A stretch of DNA of 64,000 bases from Micromonospora ureilytica (GCF_015751765.1 NZ_JADOTX010000001.1:1860001-1924000), one strand, 5' to 3'. Shown: positions 34,332-43,547, numbered from the stretch's first letter. The notes: generated by a model from the letters alone, not told the origin. Numbers and translations: made by a program.

Positions 34332-35513
34332 TCAGTCGGCGGGTTGCCGCAGCCGCAGGCCCGGCGTTGTCTCCCGGGCTGCTCCGGGAAACAGGATGTG
34401 ACCGGCCAACCCGAGCGCCACGATCGTGGCCACCAGCACCGGCGGCCAACCACCGGCCCACGGCAGCACCAGCAGCGGCAGGAGCTGCCAGGCAATTCGC
34501 CGCCACGGCACGACCCACGACACCGCCATGGTGAACAGGACGCGGCCGACCACGAACAGCGTCGGGCCGGTGATGATCAGCACGAGCCACGGCACCGGCG
34601 TCGTTCCGGTCGGCCTGGTGACGACCAGGTCGAAGGCGGCGGCAGTGCTGGCCACGCCGGCCAGCATGACCAGGTGGGTGAACGGGGCCAGTCGCGTTGC
34701 CTGGCTCCCGTGGGACCCGGCCGTCACCAACAACTCGCCGGCGCGGAAGACATAGATCTGCCAGAGCAGCAACATGGTGGCAAAGGCGCAGAGCAGGGAG
34801 GTGAGCCGGAGGTGATCGAGATGGCCCCGGCTGACCTGCAGCGTCGGCAACAGGATGATGTCGCCGAGGGCCAGGATGATGAACTGTTGGTACCGCTCGC
34901 CCAGGTGCTCGGTGGTCCGCCCGTACTGCGCGAGCGGCACCCGGCCCAGCCAGGGTGTGGGATAGCGGGCCGCCCCGGCGACCAGGTCGATCGTTATGGC
35001 GATCGTCCAGAGCCCCCAGTTCGGAGTCTCTGACAGCGCGCCGAGGACCCAGAAGACGCCGGACACCGTGAACCAGAAGAGAAACCGGGTGGCCCGTTCC
35101 CGGGCCGTCCGGTGCCCCTGCCGGTGCAACGCGGTGACCAGGATGATGCAGCGAATCACGTGCGTGCCGACGTACGAGATCACGAAGAGCAGCAGGTGCC
35201 CGATGCTGACCATCGGCAGCGATGCCGCCATCCCCACCGACCCGACCATGGCGATCATCAGGATGGCCTGGATCGGGCGTTGCTGCGGATCGTAGAACTC
35301 GGTGGTGGTCGTGGTGACCGACCACGTCCACCAGACGGCGGTCAGCATCAGCAGCAGCTTGGCGCCGCCGGACCAGGAGAGCTCTTCGGACAACAGTTTC
35401 GATGTCAGTGCGAGCGCGGCCACGAAGACCACGTCGAAGAGCAGCTCCAGCAGCGTTGCCCGGGTCGACTGGTCCCGCCGGCGTACCAGCGCCGCATTCC
35501 CTTTGGTGGTCAT
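34332..35513 (-). CDS. LtrA family membrane protein (copy 2)
   Basis: 393 aa. Same topology and motifs as copy 1: ATLLELLFDVVFVAALALTSKLL, PIQAILMIAMVGSVGMAASLPMV, HLGERYQQFIILALGDIILLPTLQ. ATG 35513 also follows GGGAGG. Differences from copy 1 lie mainly in the loops (for example HRQGHRTARERATR against RQQHHRLAMIRATR), so both look functional. Confidence 0.88.
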   Translation of the reverse strand: MTTKGNAALVRRRDQSTRATLLELLFDVVFVAALALTSKLLSEELSWSGGAKLLLMLTAVWWTWSVTTTTTEFYDPQQRPIQAILMIAMVGSVGMAASLPMVSIGHLLLFVISYVGTHVIRCIILVTALHRQGHRTARERATRFLFWFTVSGVFWVLGALSETPNWGLWTIAITIDLVAGAARYPTPWLGRVPLAQYGRTTEHLGERYQQFIILALGDIILLPTLQVSRGHLDHLRLTSLLCAFATMLLLWQIYVFRAGELLVTAGSHGSQATRLAPFTHLVMLAGVASTAAAFDLVVTRPTGTTPVPWLVLIITGPTLFVVGRVLFTMAVSWVVPWRRIAWQLLPLLVLPWAGGWPPVLVATIVALGLAGHILFPGAARETTPGLRLRQPAD

Positions 35514-35685
35514 GCCTGGCCTCCCGCCGCGTCTCCCGGGGAATTATCGGCGGCCCCGACACGGGCCGTCCCCGGATCGGTGATTCCCGCCCGGCGGCGA
35601 AGAGGGCGGCCGGAGGTTGCCACGGCGTCGGACGCCGGGCGATGCTTGACCGCATCCATAAATCTCGATCTCTCCGGAGGTTCGG

Positions 35686-36549
35686 ATGCGCCGCTCCCCG
35701 TTGGCCGCCCTCGTCCTGACCATCCTGCTGCTCGTCGCGCCCGGCGCGGCGCAGGCCGCGGTCCCCGACCGGGCCGCCACACCCGCCGCCGACCCGGCGG
35801 CCCTGCTGACCGGGGTACGCACGGCGGGCACCGCCTGGGGTCTCGACCCCGCCACCGGCCGGATGACCCTCACCGTCGACGACACCGTGGCCCCCGGCGA
35901 GTTGGCCGCGCTGCGGGCGGTGGCCGACCGGGCCGGCGTGCTGCTGCGCCGCGAACCCGGAACGCTGCGCCCCCTGATCGCCGGCGGGCAGGGCATCTAC
36001 GGCGGCGGCGGCGCGCGCTGCTCGCTCGGTGCGAACGCGCGCAGCGGCAGCACCTACTACGTGATCACCGCAGGTCACTGCACCACCGCAGCCGCCACCT
36101 GGTACACCGACAGCGCCCAGACCACAGTGCTCGGCACCCGCACCGCCACCAGCTACCCCACCAACGACTACGGGCTGATCCGCTACACCGGTCGGATCGC
36201 CCACCCGAGCGCGGTCTACACCCATCCCGGCCTGCTGCCCATCAACGGCCCCGGCAACGCGTACATCGGTCAGGCGGTGTGCCGCAGTGGCAGCACCACA
36301 GGCGTGCGCTGCGGCACGGTCACCGGTCTGAACCAGACCGTCAACTACGCCACCGGCGTGATCTACGGCCTGATCCGCACCAACATCTGCGCCGAGCCGG
36401 GGGACAGCGGCGGACCGCTCTACGTGGCCTCCACCGGCAGGATCATCGGCATCCTCTCCGGCGGCACCGGCAACTGCACCGCCGGCGGCACCACCTACTA
36501 CCAGCCGATCGCGGAGGTGCTGGCCGCGTACGGGCTGACGTTGCCCTGA
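35686..36549 (+). CDS. Secreted S1 family serine protease (streptogrisin-like)
   Basis: 287 aa preproprotein. Signal peptide ends PGAAQAA; a short pro-segment reaches about residue 98 (ELAALRAVADRAGVLLRREPG), then the mature domain starts near GGGQGIYGGGGARCS. The catalytic triad is His in TAGHC, Asp in TNDYGLIRY and Ser in EPGDSGGPL. Six Cys allow the usual disulfides. GGAGG sits 5 nt before the ATG. Confidence 0.92.
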   Translation: MRRSPLAALVLTILLLVAPGAAQAAVPDRAATPAADPAALLTGVRTAGTAWGLDPATGRMTLTVDDTVAPGELAALRAVADRAGVLLRREPGTLRPLIAGGQGIYGGGGARCSLGANARSGSTYYVITAGHCTTAAATWYTDSAQTTVLGTRTATSYPTNDYGLIRYTGRIAHPSAVYTHPGLLPINGPGNAYIGQAVCRSGSTTGVRCGTVTGLNQTVNYATGVIYGLIRTNICAEPGDSGGPLYVASTGRIIGILSGGTGNCTAGGTTYYQPIAEVLAAYGLTLP

Positions 36550-36643
36550 CCGCAGAGGTGTGACGTACGACGGGTTGCCCGTCCCGCGCGGGGCACCTAG
36601 GCTCGGCGACGCCCAGCACCCCCGCCGCGAGGACGTGTGCCCG

Positions 36644-37669
36644 ATGCCGACCGCCCCCCGACCTGAGCAGGCGAGCGCCCCGGCCGGCCTTCCGTCGATC
36701 GAGGTGGCCGCGGTGGGGGAGACGATGGTGGTGCTCTGCCCCGCGCCCGGTGAGCCGCTGGAGCACGCCGAACGGGTCGCCGTCTCGGTCGGTGGAGCCG
36801 AGTCCAACGTGGCCGGTTACCTGGCCCGCCTGGGACACCTGACGACCTGGGTGAGCCGGGTCGGCGACGACCCCTTCGGCCGTGCCGTCGTCCGGCACGT
36901 CGCCGCCGCCGGCGTCCGCGTCGACCAGGTGTGCGTGGACCCGGCCGCCCCCACCGGCCTGTACGTCAAGGACCCGGGCCCGGAGGGGACCGCAGTGCAC
37001 TACTACCGGGCCGGGTCGGCCGCCGCCCGGATGGACCCCGCCACGCTGGCCGATCCGGCGTTGGCCGGTGCCCGGGTGCTGCACCTGTCCGGGATCACAG
37101 CGGCGCTGTCCGCCTCCTGCCGGGCGCTGGTCGAGCACGCGGTGACCGACCGACCGCTGGCGGACGCGCTGGTCAGCTTCGACGTCAACCACCGGGCCCG
37201 GCTGTGGCCCGCTGAGCAGGCCGCGCCGGTGCTGCGCGACCTCGCCAACCGTTGCGACCTCGTCTTCGTCGGGCAGGACGAGGCGGAAACCCTCTGGGGC
37301 GCCACCGACCCGGCGGCCGTACGTGAGCTGTTGCCCGCTCCGCAGACCGTGGTGGTCAAGGACGGCGCGGTCGGCGCCACGGCACTGGTCCGCGACGCCG
37401 AACCGGTCTTCGTACCCGCACCCCGGGTGACGGTGGTGGAGCCGGTCGGCGCCGGAGACGCGTTCGCCGCCGGCTACCTGGCCGGGCTGCTCCGCGGCCT
37501 CGACCCCGTACGGCGGTTGCGCCTCGGCCACCTCGTCGCGGCACAGGCGTTGACCAGCAGCGGCGACAACGCCCCGGTCCCGCCGTGGGCCTGGTTCGAG
37601 AAGCTGATCGACGCCCCCGCCGACGCCTGGTCACCGCTCGACCTGACCGACCCGGGGGAGACGACCTGA
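36644..37669 (+). CDS. kdgK: PfkB family sugar kinase, probable 2-keto-3-deoxygluconate kinase
   Basis: 341 aa. Ribokinase fold: VAAVGETMVVLCP, SVGGAESNVAGYLARLG, then DVNHRARLW and the ATP/catalytic motif EPVGAGDAFAAGYLAGLL (Asp is the base). It phosphorylates 2-keto-3-deoxygluconate to KDPG; the assignment rests on GAESNVA plus the aldolase gene 55 bp downstream. ATG at 36644 is preceded by GAGGA at 10 nt. Confidence 0.82.
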   Translation: MPTAPRPEQASAPAGLPSIEVAAVGETMVVLCPAPGEPLEHAERVAVSVGGAESNVAGYLARLGHLTTWVSRVGDDPFGRAVVRHVAAAGVRVDQVCVDPAAPTGLYVKDPGPEGTAVHYYRAGSAAARMDPATLADPALAGARVLHLSGITAALSASCRALVEHAVTDRPLADALVSFDVNHRARLWPAEQAAPVLRDLANRCDLVFVGQDEAETLWGATDPAAVRELLPAPQTVVVKDGAVGATALVRDAEPVFVPAPRVTVVEPVGAGDAFAAGYLAGLLRGLDPVRRLRLGHLVAAQALTSSGDNAPVPPWAWFEKLIDAPADAWSPLDLTDPGETT

Positions 37670-37724
37670 GTCGGGCCCTCGGCCCGCAGTAACAGTTTCA
37701 CCGCGACCTCGGATGGAGTGCACC

Positions 37725-38333
37725 ATGACCACACCGGACTTCGACCACATCTTCGGCGGCGCCCGGGTGATGGCGATCCTGCGCGGCCTGCCGGTCGCCG
37801 AGACCGTTCGGCTCGCCGAGCGTGCCTGGGACCTCGGCATCGACGTGGTGGAGGTTCCGGTGGCCACCGCCGACGCGGTGCCGGCGCTGCGGGCCGCCGT
37901 CGAGGCGGGGGCCGAGCGTGACCGGATCGTCGGCGCCGGCACCGTGCTCGACGTCGAACAGGTCGCCGCGGCGGCCGACGCGGGCGCCCGGTTCACCGTC
38001 GCCCCCGGCCTGGATCTCGCGGTCGCCGACGCCGCCGCCGCGCGTGGCCTGCCGCACCTGCCCGGTGTGGCCACCCCCACCGAGGCCCAGCAGGCACTGC
38101 GCCACGGCCTCACCTGGCTCAAGGCGTTCCCCGCGATCTCCCTCGGGCCGGCCTGGTTCAAGGCAGTGGCCGGCCCGCTGCCGCAGTTGCGCTTCGTCGC
38201 GACCGGCGGCCTGGACGCGGGCAACGCGGGAGCGTTCCTACAAGCGGGCGTACGCGTGGTGGCCGTCGGCTCCGCCCTCTCCGACCCCACCCAGCTGGAC
38301 GCCCTAGCCAACCTAACCCGCCCCACCCCCTAA
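37725..38333 (+). CDS. eda: KDPG/KHG aldolase
   Basis: 202 aa TIM-barrel class I aldolase splitting 2-keto-3-deoxy-6-phosphogluconate into pyruvate and glyceraldehyde 3-phosphate. Catalytic Glu lies in DVVEVPVAT and the Schiff-base Lys in WLKAFPAISLGP; the phosphate-binding VATGGLD follows. ATG at 37725 has GGAG 6 nt before it. Forms a lower Entner-Doudoroff unit with the kinase, likely for hexuronate or gluconate use. Confidence 0.9.
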   Translation: MTTPDFDHIFGGARVMAILRGLPVAETVRLAERAWDLGIDVVEVPVATADAVPALRAAVEAGAERDRIVGAGTVLDVEQVAAAADAGARFTVAPGLDLAVADAAAARGLPHLPGVATPTEAQQALRHGLTWLKAFPAISLGPAWFKAVAGPLPQLRFVATGGLDAGNAGAFLQAGVRVVAVGSALSDPTQLDALANLTRPTP

Positions 38334-38372
38334 CCCGCCCCCTAACCCGCCCCGCCCCCCGCCCCGCCCCAC
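38314..38372. repeat. C-rich repeats, telomere-like G-strand
   Basis: TAACCCGCCCC occurs at 38314, 38331 and 38343; the second copy starts with the aldolase stop codon. The tract continues with CCCCGCCCCCCGCCCCGCCCC to 38370. The complementary strand has repeated GGGTTAGG runs able to form a G-quadruplex. It adjoins palindrome B. Confidence 0.75.
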
Positions 38373-38378
38373 CGCGTC

Positions 38379-38446
38379 GATCTTGCACTTACTGTTGTCG
38401 ATGCGTCCTGATTCGCGACTTTGGTCGGGACAGAAAGTGCAAGATC
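38379..38446. repeat. Palindromic intergenic element B (GATCTTGC family)
   Basis: Left arm GATCTTGCACTTACTGTT (38379-38396) pairs with GACAGAAAGTGCAAGATC (38429-38446) at 16 of 18 positions. The right arm is the complement of the left arm of element A. It lies between the aldolase stop and the subtilase start, flanked by G/C-run tracts on both sides. Confidence 0.75.
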
Positions 38447-38599
38447 GGCGCGGCGGGGCGGCGCGGGGCGGTGGGGAGAGGGCGGGGACCGTGGCGGGGT
38501 TGTGCCATGGCGTAAGTGCGTCGGGGGTGGGGGCGGGGTTGGGCTGGGCTCTGCGTCGATGCTGTGGTGCGTACCACTTCTCGACACAAAGAGGTCATC

Positions 38600-41500
38600 G
38601 TGGCTCTGTCTCACCGGCGCCGCCGATCCGGGCTGATCGCCCTCGGCGCCGCCCTCACCCTGGCGGCCGGGTTCACCCCACCCGGCGCGGGAGCGGCCGC
38701 CGCCCCGCCGAACAATCCCGACCGCCCGGTGGGCCAACCCCCGGCCGCCGCCGGACGCGCGTCCACCGTCACCCTGATCACCGGTGACACGGTCACGGTC
38801 ACCACCGCGGCGGACGGCAGCACGGTGTCGACGGTGCGCCGGCCGGACGGCAGCACCCCGAGCTTCCACCGCACCGTGCGTGACGGCGACACCTACGTCT
38901 ACCCGGACGCGGCACTGTCCTATGTCACCAGCGGTGTGCTGGACCGGCAACTGTTCAACGTCACCGACCTCATCGCCGACGGCTACGACGACGCGCACAC
39001 CGACGCGCTTCCGCTGATCGTCACGATGACCGACGCGGCGGCCCGCAACCGCACCCGCCCCGCCGTGGACGGCGCCGAGCTGGTCCGACAGTTGGACAGC
39101 GTGCAGGGCGCGGCGCTGACCCGCCAGCGCGCCACCGCCGACCGGTTCTGGACCGCGCTCACGGCCGGCTCGACCCGTCGTACCGGCGACGCCCCGACCC
39201 TGGCCAACGGCATCGCGAAGGTCTGGTTGGACGGCCGGGTGCACGCGGACCTGGCCGAGTCCACCGCGCAGATCGGCGCGCCGAAGCTGTGGGCCGAGGG
39301 CAACACCGCCGCCGGTGTCGACGTCGCGGTGCTCGACTCGGGGGCGGACGCCGAACACCCGGACCTCGTCGGCCAGATCGCCGAGTCCAGCAGTTTCGTG
39401 CCCGAGGAGCCCGACATCCTCGACTACAAGGGCCACGGCACGCACGTCGCCTCGACGATCGCCGGCACCGGTGCCGCGTCCGGTGGCGCCGAGCGGGGCG
39501 TCGCCCCCGGCGCACGGCTGCACATCGGCAAGGTGCTCAACAGCGAGGGCAGCGGGCAGAACTCGTGGATCATCGCCGGCATGGAGTGGGCGGCCCGCGA
39601 GCAGAAGGCCCGGGTGGTCAGCATGAGCCTCGGCGGTGAGGCCACCGACGGCAGCGACCCGATGAGCCAGGCCGTCGACCGACTCAGCGCCGAGACCGGT
39701 GCCCTGTTCGTGATCGCCGCCGGCAACAGCGGCCCGGCAACCATCGGCAGCCCGGGTGCCGCCAACTCCGCGCTCACCGTGGGCGCCGTCGACAACACCG
39801 ACCACCTCGCCGACTTCTCCAGCCAGGGCCCACGCGCCGGCGACGGCGGGCTGAAGCCCGAGATCACCGCCCCCGGCGTGGACATCCTGGCGGCCCGCTC
39901 CCACCTCGTGCGGGGCGGCTCCGGGGACTACACGCTGATGAGCGGCACGTCGATGGCCACCCCGCACGTGGCCGGCACGGCCGCGCTGGTCGCCGCCGCC
40001 CACCCGGAGTGGACCGGTCAGCGGATCAAGGAAGCGCTGGTCAGCACGGTCAAGGCCACCCCCGAGTACACCCCGTACCAGGCGGGCGCCGGTCGGGTCG
40101 ACGCGGTCGCCGCCGCGCACGCCACCGTCTTCGCCACCCCGAGCGCCTACTCCGGCTTCCAGGCGTGGCCTCAGCAGCCGGGCATGACCGTCGACCGCAC
40201 TGTCACCTACACCAACGTCGGCAGCGCGCCGGTCGCCCTGAAGCTGGCCCTCGACGCGGCCACCGCGCCGGCCGGCCTGTTCGCGCTCTCCGCCGACCGG
40301 GTCACCGTGCCGGCGGGTGGCACCGCCACCGTGACGGTGACCGCCGCGTACGACAAGCTGCCGGTGGAGAAGCAGGTCAGCGGCATGATCGTCGCCACCG
40401 ACGACGCCGGTGCGGTGCGCGGCCGCACCCTGATCGGCGCCGGCAAGGAGGGCCAGCGGCAGAACCTGACGCTGGTCGCCAAGGACCGGGACGGCAAGCC
40501 GCTCGTCGGCAAGGTCATCCTCACCACCGACACCCTGTTCACCGCCGTGGACCTACCCGAGAGCGGCACCGCGACGCTGCGGCTGCCGGTGGCGAGTTGG
40601 AACGGTTGGATCTCCGCCGACGTGCGCGGCGCGCACGGGCCGCACTCCAAGGGCATGGCGATGCTCAGCTTCACCGACGTCAACCTGGACCGGGACCGCA
40701 CCGTCACCCTGGACGCCCGCGCCGCCCGACAGGTGCAGGCCCGGGTGCCGCAGGAGGCCACCGCCAGCGCGCTGCGGATGGACATCCACAGGTCCACGAA
40801 GAACGGTCTCACCGAGAGTCAGGTGTTGCCCGACGACTCGTACGACAGCATGTGGGCGTTGCCGACGAGCCGTCCGGTCACCGACGGCGAGTTCGAGTTC
40901 GGCGCCCGGTGGCGGCTGGAGCAGCCGGCCCTCACCGTCTCGGCGGGCGGTCGCTCGTACGACGATCTGTTGGTGAAGCGGGCGACCCCGGCGCTGCCGG
41001 CCGGTCGTCGCCAACTGGACGCGGTCTACGTCGCCGATGCGTCGGCGGCGGGGCTGGCCAAGCGGCCGGTCCGGGACCGGGCCGTGGTGGTGCGCCGTAG
41101 TGACAGCGTGGACATCGCCACCCAGGCGCAGGCCGCCGCCGCGGCCGGGGCGAAGCTGCTGTTGGTGGTCAACGACGGCGTGGGCCGGCTCCAGCCCTGG
41201 GACGAGGCCCCGTGGAGCCCGGCGAGCCCGGCTCCGGTGACCGTGGCCACGCTCGGCGCGGACGAGGGTGGGCAGCTCATCGCCGCGCTGGAGCACGGCG
41301 CGGTGCGGCTCACCGTCGAGTCGCACCCGGAGACCACCTACCTGTACGACGTGGCGCACCACTGGACCGGCACCGTGCCGGCCGATCCGACCTACCGGCC
41401 CACGAAGCGGCAGCTGGCCCGGGTCGACGTGGAGTTCCGTAACTACCGGCAGGGTAAGGCGCTGGAGTTCCGCACCGACGTCTGGCGCGGCTGGGCGTCG

Positions 41501-42313
41501 AGCAACCAGGAGCCGGCCCCGGCGCAGGGCCGGCGAACCGACTGGGTGAGCGCCGATCAGCTGTGGATCGACGACGCGTTCATCGCCGGCGAGACCGGCC
41601 AGCACCTGCAGGCGGTCACCACGTACCCGGCCGGTAGGCCGAGCGCCGTCACCTGGTTCGGGCCGATCCAGCGGCCCCGGATGGGCGGGAACTACGTGCC
41701 GGTGCGGTATCTCGACACCGTCTACCTGCCCGCGCCCGGGTGGGGTGACGGCGGCGGCCACATCGGTGAGGCGTACGCCAACTACGACATGGTCAACCGC
41801 ACCACCCTCTACCAGGGTGACAAGGAACTCAACTGGGGTAACGCCGAGTACCTCCAGGTCTCCGGGCTGGCGTCTCAGCGACTGCCGTACCGGCTGGTGG
41901 TGGAGAACGACCGGGCCGCCTGGACCAACCCGTACTCCCGGCAGACCCGCACCGAGTGGGGCTTCCGCTCGGCGGTCACCGGGGAGGAATCGGCCGAGGT
42001 GCTGCCGATGATCCAGCTGGACTACCAGGTGGCCATCGACTCCGCCGGCAGGGCGTCGCGGCGTACGCCGCTGACCGTTGTCGCCTCGCACCTGCCCGAC
42101 GTCAGGGGCACGATCGGCGCGGTGACCGTCGAGGTGTCCTACGACGACGGGGCGACCTGGCAGAAGCAGCGGCTGACCCGGCACGGCGACGGCTGGCGTA
42201 CCTCGTTGGCCGCACCGGCGAAGGCCGGCTTCGTGAGCCTGCGCACCACCGCGCGGGACACCGCCGGCAACACCGTGAGCCAGAGCATCACGCGAGCGTT
42301 TGGCCTGCGCTGA
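38600..42313 (+). CDS. Large secreted S8 subtilisin-like peptidase
   Basis: 1237 aa from GTG at 38600 (AGAGGT about 5 nt upstream). Signal peptide to about residue 35; pro-region to about 225; catalytic domain with Asp in VAVLDSGADAEHPDL, His in GHGTHVAS, Asn in AAGNSGP and Ser in SGTSMATPHVAG (up to about 520). The remaining 700 residues are beta-rich, with TVTYTNVGSAPVALKLAL (Fn3-like), a PA-like VVVRRSDSVDIATQAQAAAAAGAKLLLVVND, and a long unassigned C-terminus. Extracellular protein degradation is expected. A bidirectional terminator follows. Confidence 0.9.
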   Translation: MALSHRRRRSGLIALGAALTLAAGFTPPGAGAAAAPPNNPDRPVGQPPAAAGRASTVTLITGDTVTVTTAADGSTVSTVRRPDGSTPSFHRTVRDGDTYVYPDAALSYVTSGVLDRQLFNVTDLIADGYDDAHTDALPLIVTMTDAAARNRTRPAVDGAELVRQLDSVQGAALTRQRATADRFWTALTAGSTRRTGDAPTLANGIAKVWLDGRVHADLAESTAQIGAPKLWAEGNTAAGVDVAVLDSGADAEHPDLVGQIAESSSFVPEEPDILDYKGHGTHVASTIAGTGAASGGAERGVAPGARLHIGKVLNSEGSGQNSWIIAGMEWAAREQKARVVSMSLGGEATDGSDPMSQAVDRLSAETGALFVIAAGNSGPATIGSPGAANSALTVGAVDNTDHLADFSSQGPRAGDGGLKPEITAPGVDILAARSHLVRGGSGDYTLMSGTSMATPHVAGTAALVAAAHPEWTGQRIKEALVSTVKATPEYTPYQAGAGRVDAVAAAHATVFATPSAYSGFQAWPQQPGMTVDRTVTYTNVGSAPVALKLALDAATAPAGLFALSADRVTVPAGGTATVTVTAAYDKLPVEKQVSGMIVATDDAGAVRGRTLIGAGKEGQRQNLTLVAKDRDGKPLVGKVILTTDTLFTAVDLPESGTATLRLPVASWNGWISADVRGAHGPHSKGMAMLSFTDVNLDRDRTVTLDARAARQVQARVPQEATASALRMDIHRSTKNGLTESQVLPDDSYDSMWALPTSRPVTDGEFEFGARWRLEQPALTVSAGGRSYDDLLVKRATPALPAGRRQLDAVYVADASAAGLAKRPVRDRAVVVRRSDSVDIATQAQAAAAAGAKLLLVVNDGVGRLQPWDEAPWSPASPAPVTVATLGADEGGQLIAALEHGAVRLTVESHPETTYLYDVAHHWTGTVPADPTYRPTKRQLARVDVEFRNYRQGKALEFRTDVWRGWASSNQEPAPAQGRRTDWVSADQLWIDDAFIAGETGQHLQAVTTYPAGRPSAVTWFGPIQRPRMGGNYVPVRYLDTVYLPAPGWGDGGGHIGEAYANYDMVNRTTLYQGDKELNWGNAEYLQVSGLASQRLPYRLVVENDRAAWTNPYSRQTRTEWGFRSAVTGEESAEVLPMIQLDYQVAIDSAGRASRRTPLTVVASHLPDVRGTIGAVTVEVSYDDGATWQKQRLTRHGDGWRTSLAAPAKAGFVSLRTTARDTAGNTVSQSITRAFGLR

Positions 42314-42324
42314 CTGTGCGGCCG

Positions 42325-42361
42325 GCCGCCGCCGGGGTGCCTCGCGCACCCCGGCGGCGGC
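42325..42361. terminator. Bidirectional hairpin terminator
   Basis: Perfect 16-bp stem GCCGCCGCCGGGGTGC with a 5-nt loop, between the convergent stops at 42313 and 42362. Confidence 0.8.
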
Positions 42362-42835
42362 TCAGTCGGTCGTCTCGGCCGTGCCGGCCCGCTGGAACGC
42401 GCGGGCCAGTTGGGCGAGGTCGAAGCCCTCGAAGTGCTGGAGGAACCGGCGGCGTACGGCGGCCAGGTGACTGGGCCAGGACTCCTCCAGGCGCGTGAAG
42501 CCCGCGTCGGTGAGGACGGCGTTCCAGCCGCGCGCGTCCTCCTCGCACCGCTCCCGCCGGACCAGGCCCTGCGTCTCCAGCCGGATGATCGTGCGGGTCA
42601 TGCCGCTGAGTGAGAGGTGGCAGAGCGCGGCGAGCTCGTTCATGCGCATCCGCCGGCCCGGCGTCTCGGACAGGTTCATCAGCGCGGTGTACTCGGTGAG
42701 TGGCAGCTGACGGTCACCGACCATGTCCGCGTCGATCGCGCGGGGCAGGACGTGCATGACCTGGCCCAGGGCGCGGACCAGGGATTCCTCGTCAGGGTTG
42801 AGAGGTTGCGGAGTCGCTGCGGAGGGGTTGGACAT
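42362..42835 (-). CDS. MarR family transcriptional regulator
   Basis: 157 aa. Winged-helix core: LPLTEYTALMNLSETPGRRMRMNELAALCHLSLSGMTRTIIRLETQGLVRRERCEEDARGWNAVLTDAG. ATG 42835 is preferred because a TATGGT -10 (42842-42847 on +) ends 6 nt before it. Divergent from an FMN reductase gene across 138 bp holding two similar operators, the classical MarR arrangement. The ligand may be a quinone or other electrophile. Confidence 0.88.
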   Translation of the reverse strand: MSNPSAATPQPLNPDEESLVRALGQVMHVLPRAIDADMVGDRQLPLTEYTALMNLSETPGRRMRMNELAALCHLSLSGMTRTIIRLETQGLVRRERCEEDARGWNAVLTDAGFTRLEESWPSHLAAVRRRFLQHFEGFDLAQLARAFQRAGTAETTD

Positions 42836-42848
42836 CCCCATACCATAC

Positions 42849-42866
42849 TTGTTTGACTGAGCAAGT
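42849..42866. promoter_or_regulatory. MarR operator site 1
   Basis: TTGTTTGACTGAGCAAGT is an imperfect dyad next to the regulator's own -10. It shares TTGnTTGACnnAnCAAG with site 2, 56 bp away. Confidence 0.6.
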
Positions 42867-42904
42867 GCTCACCCTCCGTGTGACCATGCCCACGGACCAC
42901 GTAT

Positions 42905-42922
42905 TTGCTTGACCAATCAAGC
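42905..42922. promoter_or_regulatory. MarR operator site 2
   Basis: TTGCTTGACCAATCAAGC contains the perfect dyad GCTTGA-CCAA-TCAAGC (continuing to A at 42923 with T at 42906). It covers a -35-like TTGCTT that lies 18 bp before TAGCGT (42929-42934) for the FMN reductase gene, so binding should repress that promoter. Confidence 0.65.
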
Positions 42923-42973
42923 ACCGGTTAGCGTTCCCGTCGTCAGGCAAGGACCCTCTGAAAGGCGCCACAC

Positions 42974-43534
42974 ATGACCAGGATCGGGATCATCCTCGGA
43001 AGCACCCGCCCGGGGCGTAACGGCGAGGCCGTCGCCCGCTGGGTGCTCGAGATCGCCAAGCAGCGCTCCGACGCGGAGTACGAGCTGATCGACCTGCTCG
43101 ACTACCAGCTGCCGCACCTCGACGAGGCGTACCCGCCCTCGATGGGCCAGTACAGCCAGCCGCACACCAAGCGGTGGGCCGAGATGATCGCGTCGTTCGA
43201 CGGGTTCATCATGGTCACCCCCGAGTACAACCACTCGACCTCCGGCGCCCTGAAGAACGCTATCGACTTCCTGTACGCCGAGTGGAACAACAAGGCCGTC
43301 GGCTTCGTCAGCTACGGCTCGGTGGGCGGAACGCGCGCCGTGGAGCACCTGCGTCTGATCTCCGGTGAGCTGCAGATGGCCGACGTGCGCTCGCAGGTCG
43401 CGCTGTCGCTCTTCACCGACTTCGAGAACTTCAGCGTTTTCAAGCCCAACCAGTTCCACAAGGACTCGCTGACCGCCACGCTCGACCAGGTGGTCGCCTG
43501 GAGCACCGCGCTCGCTCCGCTGCGCAAGGGCTGA
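42974..43534 (+). CDS. NADPH-dependent FMN reductase / quinone reductase-like flavoprotein
   Basis: 186 aa flavodoxin fold. FMN phosphate loop GSTRPGRNGEAVARWV (residues 9-24) and isoalloxazine loop TPEYNHSTSGALKNAIDFL (about 81-99) are typical of the NADPH_FMN_red family. It reduces flavin or quinones. Probable target of the divergent MarR protein. A strong terminator follows its stop. Confidence 0.9.
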   Translation: MTRIGIILGSTRPGRNGEAVARWVLEIAKQRSDAEYELIDLLDYQLPHLDEAYPPSMGQYSQPHTKRWAEMIASFDGFIMVTPEYNHSTSGALKNAIDFLYAEWNNKAVGFVSYGSVGGTRAVEHLRLISGELQMADVRSQVALSLFTDFENFSVFKPNQFHKDSLTATLDQVVAWSTALAPLRKG

Positions 43535-43547
43535 GCGCTTCGCGCAT

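Larger units (their letters stand above)
33052..35605. repeat. Tandem duplication of the LtrA gene with its leader
   Basis: The two units are about 1.28 kb apart (starts differ by 1277 bp, stops by 1280 bp). Similarity extends upstream of the ATGs: ATTATCGGCGG and CCCCGGATCGG-GATTCCCGCC occur at equal distance before both genes (34264-34316 and 35540-35592). So the whole gene plus promoter was duplicated. Confidence 0.8.

Noticed and set aside
33052..36807. One continuous minus-strand frame of about 1250 codons
   Set aside because: Only the first 394 residues are LtrA-like. The upstream part runs antisense through a second LtrA gene, the S1 protease and the kinase start, and is compositional read-through.
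40553..42349. Minus-strand frame opposite the giant subtilase
   Set aside because: His/Arg/Gly-rich shadow without motifs; the subtilase frame continues through it.
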